5,489 nucleotides of DNA, from the NCBI GenBank assembly GCA_015256455.1, contig JABZMB010000070.1, positions 1 through 5,489 of the forward strand. The letters run 5' to 3'. The translations under genes were made by a program, and so were the position numbers. The notes beneath the pieces were generated by a model. It was not told the origin of the DNA. It made no database searches and saw only the letters and a list, made by a program, of their open reading frames with translations. Source of the DNA: Solobacterium sp. Its GTDB lineage: Bacteria; Bacillota_I; Bacilli_A; Erysipelotrichales; Erysipelotrichaceae. Of the stretch, positions 1 through 5,489 are shown piece after piece. How positions within the stretch are numbered: the first letter of the stretch is position 1; every line of letters begins with the position of its first letter.

Positions 1-124
1 GGCAATGATCGTATCCCCAGAAGATGTTGAAAAGACAATATCTATCTTGAAAGAAAGTGGTATAGACGCATATCAGATTGGAGTCATGGAAGAGGGCGAC
101 CATTCGGTCGTTATCCACGAATGA
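1..124 (+). CDS. purM: Phosphoribosylformylglycinamidine cyclo-ligase (AIR synthetase), C-terminal end only
   Basis: The last 40 codons of a gene that begins before the window, read in the frame starting at base 2 and ending with TGA at 122-124. The peptide begins AMIVSPEDVEKTISILKESG and ends GDHSVVIHE. It matches the C-terminal strand-helix-strand of PurM, where E. coli has a comparable VPEDQ...ALL...G...WKIG...VVIE pattern. PurM uses ATP to close FGAM to aminoimidazole ribotide (AIR) in the cytoplasm. The catalytic and ATP-binding parts lie outside the window, so their integrity cannot be judged. Its stop codon overlaps the purN start (ATGA), which fits cotranscription and coupled translation. 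The neighbouring purN, purD and purL genes strongly support the assignment despite the short fragment. Confidence 0.88.
   Translation, partial: AMIVSPEDVEKTISILKESGIDAYQIGVMEEGDHSVVIHE
97..110 (+). repeat. Small perfect hairpin just before the purN start
   Basis: CGACC (97-101) and GGTCG (106-110) are perfect reverse complements around a 4-base loop ATTC, and G-U pairs could extend the stem by two. It lies inside the last codons of purM, 10 bases before the purN ATG, where a Shine-Dalgarno would normally sit. It may influence coupled initiation, but a 5-bp stem inside coding sequence can easily arise by chance. Confidence 0.3.
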
Positions 125-717
125 TTAATATTGCAGTACTTGTCTCAGGTGGAGGAACAAACCTACAAGCACTGATTGATGCACAAGGAAAAGTATTACA
201 ACATGGTAAGATAAAACTAGTCATTTCATCAAAACCAGATGTGTATGCATTACAACGTGCTGAACAAGCAGGAATAGAACACTGTGTTATCGCAAAGCGT
301 GATTACGTAACACAAGAAGAATTTTCGAATGCAATATTACAGCAATTGCAATCATATCAAATTGATATGATTGTACTGGCAGGATATCTTTCGATTTTGG
401 ATGAGACAGTTATTCATGCATATCCAAATCGTATCATCAATATTCACCCATCCTTAATTCCTTCCTTCTGCGGGAAAGGATACTATGGATTAAAAGTACA
501 TGAAGCTGCACTTGCATATGGTGTAAAAGTTACAGGTGCTACCGTACACATCGTGAATGAAATACCAGATGGCGGAAAGATCCTACTCCAAAAAGCAATA
601 GATATCTTGCCATTCGATACACCAGAAACACTACAACAAAGGGTCATGGAAGAAGCTGAGTGGATATTATTACCACAAGCTACGGAAATGATTGCGAAAG
701 AGATAGAAGGGAAATAA
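121..717 (+). CDS. purN: Phosphoribosylglycinamide formyltransferase (GAR transformylase, folate-dependent)
   Basis: A complete 198-residue protein, close to the usual 190-215 of PurN. It transfers the formyl group of 10-formyltetrahydrofolate to GAR, giving FGAR, the third step of purine synthesis, in the cytoplasm. Visible hallmarks are the N-terminal strand and phosphate loop SGGGTNLQ (residues 9-16), LAGYLSIL (87-93), and the active-site segment NIHPSLIPSF (107-116). By alignment with E. coli PurN (Asn106, His108, Asp144), the catalytic residues are Asn107, His109 and Asp150 (in PDGG). The CGKGYYGLKVHE stretch (117-128) is a few residues longer than the E. coli loop, a form I associate with Firmicutes. 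The start at 121 is chosen because it is the only Met before the phosphate loop and its ATG overlaps the purM stop. There is no good Shine-Dalgarno just upstream, so initiation probably depends on ribosomes finishing purM. Confidence 0.96.
   Translation: MINIAVLVSGGGTNLQALIDAQGKVLQHGKIKLVISSKPDVYALQRAEQAGIEHCVIAKRDYVTQEEFSNAILQQLQSYQIDMIVLAGYLSILDETVIHAYPNRIINIHPSLIPSFCGKGYYGLKVHEAALAYGVKVTGATVHIVNEIPDGGKILLQKAIDILPFDTPETLQQRVMEEAEWILLPQATEMIAKEIEGK
706..711 (+). promoter_or_regulatory. Ribosome binding site for the IMP cyclohydrolase gene
   Basis: GAAGGG lies 7 bases before the ATG at 719 and inside the last codons of purN. It is a moderate Shine-Dalgarno match. It supports the ATG at 719, which follows the purN TAA after a single base. 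Confidence 0.6.
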
Positions 718-718
718 C

Positions 719-1423
719 ATGCAGGCAAAAGACTTAAATGAATACCTAGGAAGTAAAAGCTATCCTGGAAGAGGAATTGTAATTGCACGTACACCATGTG
801 GCAGAAAGATGCGTATCGCATACTTCATTATGGGACGTAGTGAGAATAGTAGAAATCGAATCTTTACAAAAACAGAGGATGGCATTCGTACAGAAGCGTA
901 TGATATTACAAAATTAGTAGACCCTTCTTTGATTATCTATTCTCCAGTTAGAAAATTAGAAAATACATTGATTGTCACAAATGGTGATCAAACAGATACA
1001 ATCTATGAAAACATGCAGGCAGGTAAAACTTTTGAGGAAGCTTTACGTCTACGTACGTTTGAGCCAGATGAACCAAACTATACACCACGTATTTCTGCAG
1101 TGATAAATGGATTTAACTATCAGATGTCAATCTTAAAGAGTGCAGAAGGTAATCCGGATAGTACGCGTCGTTACTTCTTTGACTATACAGATGAGTTACC
1201 GGGATATGGACGTATTATTCATACATATCAAAATGATGAGAATCCACTTCCTTCATTTGAAGGTGAACCAGTACTCGTAAAGTTAGTTAAAGAATCTTTT
1301 GAAACATATGCGCAACATATGTGGGAAAGTTTGAATGAAGACAATAAGATTTCACTATATGTAACACAGATTGAACCGGGCAGTGATGAAGTAAAAACAA
1401 TCATCTTTAATAAGAACCAATAG
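719..1423 (+). CDS. purO: IMP cyclohydrolase, PurO-like (NTN-hydrolase fold family)
   Basis: A 234-residue protein that I assign to the PurO-type IMP cyclohydrolase family, which closes FAICAR to IMP, the last step of purine synthesis. The family was first characterised in methanogenic archaea and has an NTN-hydrolase-like fold unrelated to the PurH cyclohydrolase domain. Visible conserved stretches are YPGRG (15-19) followed by an IAYFIMGRSENSRNR block (33-47, equivalent to the archaeal GR...AYR.SSRSFPNR region), VTNGDQTD (86-93), PDEPNYTPRIS (116-126) and a late GEPVLV (182-187). The protein is somewhat longer than the roughly 200-residue archaeal enzyme, mostly at the C-terminus. No signal peptide or membrane segment is seen, so it is cytoplasmic. 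Its position directly before a transformylase that lacks any cyclohydrolase domain is strong context for this role. The symbol follows the archaeal gene; bacterial copies are often left unnamed. I assign the family with confidence, but activity is inferred. Confidence 0.88.
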   Translation: MQAKDLNEYLGSKSYPGRGIVIARTPCGRKMRIAYFIMGRSENSRNRIFTKTEDGIRTEAYDITKLVDPSLIIYSPVRKLENTLIVTNGDQTDTIYENMQAGKTFEEALRLRTFEPDEPNYTPRISAVINGFNYQMSILKSAEGNPDSTRRYFFDYTDELPGYGRIIHTYQNDENPLPSFEGEPVLVKLVKESFETYAQHMWESLNEDNKISLYVTQIEPGSDEVKTIIFNKNQ

Positions 1424-1429
1424 GAGAGG
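1422..1429 (+). promoter_or_regulatory. Ribosome binding site for the AICAR transformylase gene, overlapping the upstream stop codon
   Basis: AGGAGAGG begins inside the TAG stop (1421-1423) of the cyclohydrolase gene. The AGGAG core (1422-1426) is 8 bases before the ATG at 1435. This strong Shine-Dalgarno fixes the start and would let terminating ribosomes re-initiate. Confidence 0.8.
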
Positions 1430-1434
1430 CATTT

Positions 1435-2610
1435 ATGACAAAAGAAATCGCATTAAAGTACGGCTGTAATCCAAATCAGAAACCGGCACGCATTTACTTA
1501 AATGATCAAGAGTTGCCAGTAACTGTTTTGAATGGTAAGCCTGGATATATCAATTTCCTAGATGCCTTAAATAGTTGGCAACTTGTTAAGGAACTTAAAG
1601 AAGCGACAGGATATCCAAGTGCCGCAAGTTTCAAGCATGTTAGTCCTGCAGGTGCCGCAATTGGAACACCATTAAGTGAAGTAGAAAGAAAAATTTATTT
1701 TACTGGTGATGAAGAATTATCTATGCTTGCATGTGCATATGTAAGAGCACGTGGCGCAGATCGTATGAGTTCTTATGGTGATTTTGCGGCTTTATCTGAT
1801 ATTTGTGATAAAGATACAGCATTACTATTAAAGAAAGAAGTATCTGATGGTGTTATCGCACCGGGATATACGGAAGAAGCGCTAGAAATCTTGAAAGAAA
1901 AGAAAAAGGGTAATTACGCTGTCATTCAAATCGATCCAACTTATGTTCCAGAAGAGATCGAAAGAAAACAAGTGTGTGGAATCTACTTTGAACAAGGTAG
2001 AAATGATGTACATATCGATAAATCATTACTTACAAATTTTGTGACGAAAAATACAGAACTCACAGAACAAGCAAAACTAGACCTATTGATTGCTATGATT
2101 ACACTGAAGTATACACAATCCAACTCTGTTGTATATGCAAAGGATGGACAAGTCATCGGTGTTGGTGCAGGACAACAATCCCGTATTCACTGCACAAGAC
2201 TTGCAGGAAGTAAGGCAGATAACTGGTGGTTACGTCAACACGAGAAAGTGTTGAACTTACCGTTTAAAGAAGATATTCGAAGAGCAGATAGAGATAATAC
2301 AATCGATATTTATCTTTCGGAAGATTATGAAGATGTATTACAAGATGGTGCTTGGCAGCAGTTCTTCACAGAACAACCATCTGTATTTACTAGAGAAGAA
2401 AAGAAGGATTGGATTAAGCAACAGAGTGATGTAGCACTAGGCTCTGATGCATTCTTCCCATTTGGAGATAATATCGAAAGAGCACACAAGAGTGGTGTGA
2501 AATATGTAGTACAACCAGGTGGTTCCATTCGTGATGACCATGTTATTGATACTTGTGACAAGTACGATATTGTCATGGTATGTAATGGAGTACGTTTATT
2601 CCACCACTAA
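1435..2610 (+). CDS. purH: AICAR formyltransferase, standalone (PurH C-terminal domain type, ATIC-like)
   Basis: A 391-residue protein corresponding to the transformylase half of PurH/ATIC. It uses 10-formyltetrahydrofolate to convert AICAR to FAICAR, the penultimate step to IMP. It starts almost directly with the domain's opening motif LKYGCNPNQKPA (7-18), so the N-terminal MGS-like cyclohydrolase domain (about 200 residues) is absent. Catalytic features seen are the Lys-His pair K67-H68 in FKHVSPAG, Asn230 in TQSNS (aligning with human ATIC Asn431), GAGQQSRIHCTRLAG (244-258), SDAFFPF (337-343) and the C-terminal RLFHH (387-391). The stretches around 227-270 and the C-terminus look much closer to animal ATIC than to E. 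coli PurH. The preceding gene supplies the missing cyclohydrolase as a separate protein. The start is fixed by a strong Shine-Dalgarno. The symbol purH is used in the sense of this domain only. Confidence 0.95.
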   Translation: MTKEIALKYGCNPNQKPARIYLNDQELPVTVLNGKPGYINFLDALNSWQLVKELKEATGYPSAASFKHVSPAGAAIGTPLSEVERKIYFTGDEELSMLACAYVRARGADRMSSYGDFAALSDICDKDTALLLKKEVSDGVIAPGYTEEALEILKEKKKGNYAVIQIDPTYVPEEIERKQVCGIYFEQGRNDVHIDKSLLTNFVTKNTELTEQAKLDLLIAMITLKYTQSNSVVYAKDGQVIGVGAGQQSRIHCTRLAGSKADNWWLRQHEKVLNLPFKEDIRRADRDNTIDIYLSEDYEDVLQDGAWQQFFTEQPSVFTREEKKDWIKQQSDVALGSDAFFPFGDNIERAHKSGVKYVVQPGGSIRDDHVIDTCDKYDIVMVCNGVRLFHH

Positions 2611-2616
2611 GAGGAG
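2611..2616 (+). promoter_or_regulatory. Ribosome binding site for purD
   Basis: GAGGAG immediately follows the transformylase TAA and lies 7 bases before the purD ATG at 2624. It is a strong, well-spaced Shine-Dalgarno that supports this start. Confidence 0.8.
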
Positions 2617-2623
2617 ATAGTCT

Positions 2624-3898
2624 ATGAAGGTTTTGGTAATTGGTTCCGGTGGTCGTGAACATGCAATCATACGTAAACTAAAAGAGAATCCTACAATTGA
2701 GGAAATTATCTGTGCACCTGGCAATGGTGGTATTGCGAAAGATGCCAAGTGTATTAATGTCAGTGCAATCGATTTAGCAAATATGGTAGAACTTGCTAAA
2801 AATGAGAAAGTTGATTTCTGTGTGGTAACACCAGATGATCCTCTTGCGATGGGAATGGTTGATATTCTTGAAATGGAAGGAATTCCTTGTTTTGGACCAA
2901 ACGCAAATGCGGCAATCATAGAATCGTCAAAAGTATTTGCAAAAAACTTAATGAAAAAGTATCAGATACCAACAGCTGGTTATGCAGTATTCTCTGATGC
3001 TCAAGAAGCAATAAACTACATTCGCACACAGAACCGTTATCCAACGGTCTTAAAGGCTGATGGCTTGGCCCTTGGTAAAGGTGTATTGATTGCACAGACA
3101 GAAGAGGAAGCAGTTCAAGCAGTCAATGAATTAATGGTTGATCAAGCTTTTGGACAAGCTGGTAAACAAATCGTTATAGAAGAATTTATGACAGGTCCAG
3201 AAGTATCTGTACTAGCCTTTACAGATGGACATGTTGTAGTACCAATGGTATCTTCCATGGATCATAAACGTGCACTAGATAATGATGAAGGATTGAATAC
3301 TGGTGGTATGGGTACCATAGCACCATCCCCATTCTATACAAAAGAAATTGCGGATACATGCATGAAGACAATCTTCCTACCAACCGTTGAAGCGATGAAA
3401 CAGGAAGGAAGACCGTTCAAGGGCTGTCTATACTTTGGCTTGATGTTAACACCAGAAGGGTCAAGAGTTGTGGAATACAACTGCCGCTTTGGAGACCCAG
3501 AGACACAAGTTGTATTACCTCTATTAAAGACAGACTTATTAACTATCATGCGTGCAGTCCACGATGAGAAATTATCAGAACTAATGATTGAATGGGAAGA
3601 TAAAGCATGTGCTTGTGTCATCCTAGCAAGTGGTGGATATCCACAGAAATATCATAAAGGATATGAAATTAGCGGTTTAGATGACTATGGACAAGTTGAA
3701 GGTGTAACCATTTATCATGCAGGTACTGCATGTAGAGATGGCAAGTACTATACAAATGGTGGACGTGTACTAGGTGTAAGTGCGGTTGGCGATACACTAG
3801 AAGAAGCACTTCGAATCTCATATGAAAAGATCAAAGAAATACAGTTTACAGATATGCACTATCGTACAGATATCGGCAGAAAGGTGGTAAAACAATGA
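2624..3898 (+). CDS. purD: Phosphoribosylamine--glycine ligase (GAR synthetase)
   Basis: A complete 424-residue protein, the usual PurD length. It joins glycine to 5-phosphoribosylamine using ATP, giving GAR, the second step of purine synthesis. Order of domains: N-terminal pre-ATP-grasp domain opening with VLVIGSGGREHA (3-14) and APGNGG (31-36); ATP-grasp region with KADGLALGKGV (144-154), IEEFMTGPEVSVL (185-197) and NTGGMGTIAPSP (225-236); metal/ATP site EYNCRFGDPETQ (284-295), with Glu284 and Asn286 as the probable metal ligands; C-terminal domain with ASGGYP (335-340) and GGRVLGV (379-385). Two family motifs are variant: TPDDPL (69-74) where E. coli has a GPE.PL form, and NCRFGDPE where NARFGDPE is more usual. 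Both look like lineage differences and not damage. The stop codon overlaps the purL ATG by 4 bases, suggesting coupled translation. Confidence 0.97.
   Translation: MKVLVIGSGGREHAIIRKLKENPTIEEIICAPGNGGIAKDAKCINVSAIDLANMVELAKNEKVDFCVVTPDDPLAMGMVDILEMEGIPCFGPNANAAIIESSKVFAKNLMKKYQIPTAGYAVFSDAQEAINYIRTQNRYPTVLKADGLALGKGVLIAQTEEEAVQAVNELMVDQAFGQAGKQIVIEEFMTGPEVSVLAFTDGHVVVPMVSSMDHKRALDNDEGLNTGGMGTIAPSPFYTKEIADTCMKTIFLPTVEAMKQEGRPFKGCLYFGLMLTPEGSRVVEYNCRFGDPETQVVLPLLKTDLLTIMRAVHDEKLSELMIEWEDKACACVILASGGYPQKYHKGYEISGLDDYGQVEGVTIYHAGTACRDGKYYTNGGRVLGVSAVGDTLEEALRISYEKIKEIQFTDMHYRTDIGRKVVKQ
3881..3887 (+). promoter_or_regulatory. Ribosome binding site for purL within the purD 3' end
   Basis: AAGGTGG lies inside the last codons of purD, 7 bases before the purL ATG at 3895. 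Its match to the anti-Shine-Dalgarno is moderate. Unlike the purM/purN overlap, this ATGA junction has a recognisable site, so purL may use both re-initiation and direct binding. Confidence 0.6.
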
Positions 3899-5489
3899 CA
3901 GTATTCCGTTGTTTTGTGGAAAAGAAACCTGCATATGCAGTAGAAGCGAAATCCATATTAAATGATTTACACGTTGCATTACGCAACCAAAATGTTGAAG
4001 CTGTACGTGTTTTAAATCGCTATGATTTAGAAAATGTAGATGAGGAAGATTACATTGCCGCAAAGTATACGATTCTTTCAGAACCTCAAGTAGATTTCTT
4101 CTATGAAGAAGAAGCACCTACACCAGATTATGATGAATATATTCTTGCGACAGAATACTTACCCGGACAGTTTGATCAACGTGCAGACTCTTGTGCACAG
4201 TGTATTCAACTTAGCTCCATGAAACAAAAACCTACTGTAAAAACAGCGCGTCTGTATTACATCAAAGGCAAACTTACAGATGATGAAAAGAAATTGATTG
4301 AAGAGACTCTGATTAATCCAGTGGAGGCTCGTATTGCAAGTTTAGAGAAACCAGAGACGATTATCATGTCTTTTGAAACACCAGAACTTCCACCGGTGAT
4401 TGATGGTTTTATCGAACTTGATGAAGAAGGCTTAAAGAAATTTCTAAAGGAACATGGACTTGCGATGGATTTAGAAGATCTCAAGTTTATGCAAGAATAC
4501 TTCCAAAAAATTGAATGTAGAAACCCAACAATTACAGAAGTACGTGTCATCGATACGTATTGGTCAGACCATTGTCGTCATACAACATTCCATACTGTTA
4601 TTGATGATGTAGAGATTCAACCTGAATATGTAAAAGACACTTATCTAAACTACTTAAATTTGCGTAATCATATTTACGAAGGTCGTACACCAAAGCCAGT
4701 ATGCTTAATGGATTTAGGTACAATTGGAGCTAAGGCATTAAAGAAATATGGGAAGTTAACAGATTTAGATGAGTCAGAAGAAATTAATGCATGTTCCGTC
4801 AAGATTAAGGTTGATGTAAATGGTGAAGATCAGGATTGGTTACTCATGTTTAAGAACGAAACACATAACCATCCTACGGAAATTGAGCCATTTGGTGGGG
4901 CAGCAACCTGTCTTGGTGGTGCAATTCGTGATCCACTTTCAGGACGCAGTTATGTATATCAAGCAATGCGTGTAACAGGTGCTGCTGACCCGTTAAAACC
5001 AATTAACGAAACAATGAAGGGTAAACTGCCACAGCGTAAAATTGTGACGACTGCAGCAGCTGGATATAGTTCCTACGGTAATCAGATTGGCCTAGCAACA
5101 GGATTAGTACGTGAGATTTATCATCCGGGATATGTTGCAAAGCGCATGGAAGTTGGTGCTGTCGTCGCGGCTGCACCAGAAGAAAATGTGGTTCGTTTAA
5201 GACCAGAACCAGGTGATGTTGTCATTTTATTAGGTGGGCGCACAGGACGTGATGGTTGTGGTGGTGCAACAGGTTCTTCAAAGTCGCACAATATTGAATC
5301 ATTAGAAAGTTGTGGGGCTGAAGTTCAAAAGGGTAATGCACCGGAAGAGCGTAAGCTACAAAGATTATTCCGTAATCCAGAAGCTGCCAAACTCATCAAA
5401 CGTTGTAATGACTTTGGTGCAGGTGGTGTAGCGGTAGCCATTGGTGAACTGGCAGATGGATTAGTGATTGATTTAAATAAAGTTCCAAA
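3895..5489 (+). CDS. purL: Phosphoribosylformylglycinamidine synthase, large single-chain type, 5' part (3' truncated by window)
   Basis: An open frame from the ATG overlapping the purD stop to the window edge: 531 complete codons with no stop. PurL converts FGAR to FGAM using ATP and ammonia from glutamine. I read an N-terminal PurS-like region (about 1-160), a linker (about 165-220), then the first AIRS-type half. Motifs seen are YWSDHCRHTTF (222-232, counterpart of the E. coli SEHCRH motif), FKNETHNHPTEIEPFGGAAT (319-338), LGGAIRDPLSGR (340-351), GGRTGRDGCGGATGSS (447-462) and NDFGAGG (505-511). The roughly 220 residues before the HCRH motif show the large single-chain form, not the short PurL of the PurS/PurL/PurQ complex in Bacillus. 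The motif wording fits the Clostridium/Bacteroides-like clade of large PurL. The second AIRS half and the glutaminase domain, expected in a protein of about 1,250 residues, lie beyond the window, so their presence is inferred. Confidence 0.95.
   Translation, partial: MTVFRCFVEKKPAYAVEAKSILNDLHVALRNQNVEAVRVLNRYDLENVDEEDYIAAKYTILSEPQVDFFYEEEAPTPDYDEYILATEYLPGQFDQRADSCAQCIQLSSMKQKPTVKTARLYYIKGKLTDDEKKLIEETLINPVEARIASLEKPETIIMSFETPELPPVIDGFIELDEEGLKKFLKEHGLAMDLEDLKFMQEYFQKIECRNPTITEVRVIDTYWSDHCRHTTFHTVIDDVEIQPEYVKDTYLNYLNLRNHIYEGRTPKPVCLMDLGTIGAKALKKYGKLTDLDESEEINACSVKIKVDVNGEDQDWLLMFKNETHNHPTEIEPFGGAATCLGGAIRDPLSGRSYVYQAMRVTGAADPLKPINETMKGKLPQRKIVTTAAAGYSSYGNQIGLATGLVREIYHPGYVAKRMEVGAVVAAAPEENVVRLRPEPGDVVILLGGRTGRDGCGGATGSSKSHNIESLESCGAEVQKGNAPEERKLQRLFRNPEAAKLIKRCNDFGAGGVAVAIGELADGLVIDLNKVP

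Noticed and set aside
483..821. Antisense open frame of 112 codons opposite purN and the cyclohydrolase start
   Set aside because: It runs across two genes with clear family motifs, the translation shows no recognisable domain, and no Shine-Dalgarno or promoter is apparent.
1424..1434. Possible terminator or internal promoter in the gaps between genes
   Set aside because: The gaps (1, 11 and 13 bases) are too short and hold only Shine-Dalgarno sequence; no hairpin with a T-run and no paired -35/-10 boxes were seen.
1897..1910. A-rich run (GAAAGAAAAGAAAAAGGG-like) as a possible slippage or frameshift site
   Set aside because: It encodes a Lys-rich stretch in the transformylase and the frame continues intact through the conserved C-terminus; no alternative product is suggested.
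2325..2919. Two antisense open frames (2325-2576 and 2596-2919) opposite the transformylase end and purD start
   Set aside because: Both are composition shadows of strongly conserved sense genes; the Ser/Thr-rich translations match no family I know.
3633..3644. Perfect 12-base palindrome GTGGATATCCAC
   Set aside because: It encodes part of the conserved PurD motif SGGYP and is isolated inside a gene, so it is best explained by coding sequence.
3334..4550. Antisense open frames at 3334-3621, 3818-4117 and 4257-4550 opposite purD and purL
   Set aside because: The sense strand encodes intact PurD and PurL motifs throughout; these frames have no supporting features.

Overview
The window is a densely packed, single-direction block of de novo purine (IMP) biosynthesis genes. 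All genes lie on the + strand in the order purM (3' end) - purN - purO-like IMP cyclohydrolase - standalone AICAR transformylase - purD - purL (5' part, running off the right edge). The AT-rich composition, purine-rich Shine-Dalgarno sites and protein flavour (the PurN FCGKGYYGLKVHE segment, the PurD TPDDPL variant, the PurL WSDHCRH-type motif) point to a low-GC Firmicute, most likely of the Clostridia/Erysipelotrichia kind. That placement is inference from remembered family resemblance, not from a search.

Layout: 1-124 is the last 40 codons of PurM. PurN (121-717) overlaps it by 4 bases (ATGA). The IMP cyclohydrolase (719-1423) follows after one base, the AICAR transformylase (1435-2610) after 11 bases and purD (2624-3898) after 13 bases. 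purL starts at 3895 in a second 4-base ATGA overlap and stays open to base 5489 (531 complete codons). No intergenic space exceeds 13 bases. I see no terminator, convincing internal promoter, RNA gene, mobile element or CRISPR array. The promoter, any purine riboswitch or PurR-type control, and probably purE/C/F, would lie upstream of the window.

Pathway logic: PurD makes GAR from phosphoribosylamine, PurN formylates GAR to FGAR, PurL makes FGAM and PurM closes the ring to AIR. The transformylase converts AICAR to FAICAR and the cyclohydrolase closes it to IMP. The least ordinary point is the last two steps. The usual bacterial bifunctional PurH is replaced by two adjacent single-function proteins: a PurO-family cyclohydrolase of the type first known from archaea, and a transformylase that resembles the C-terminal half of animal ATIC more than E. 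coli PurH and lacks the N-terminal cyclohydrolase domain. Both formyl-transfer enzymes are folate (10-formyl-THF) types. I found no evidence for a wholly undescribed system; this is a housekeeping operon with an interesting enzyme composition.
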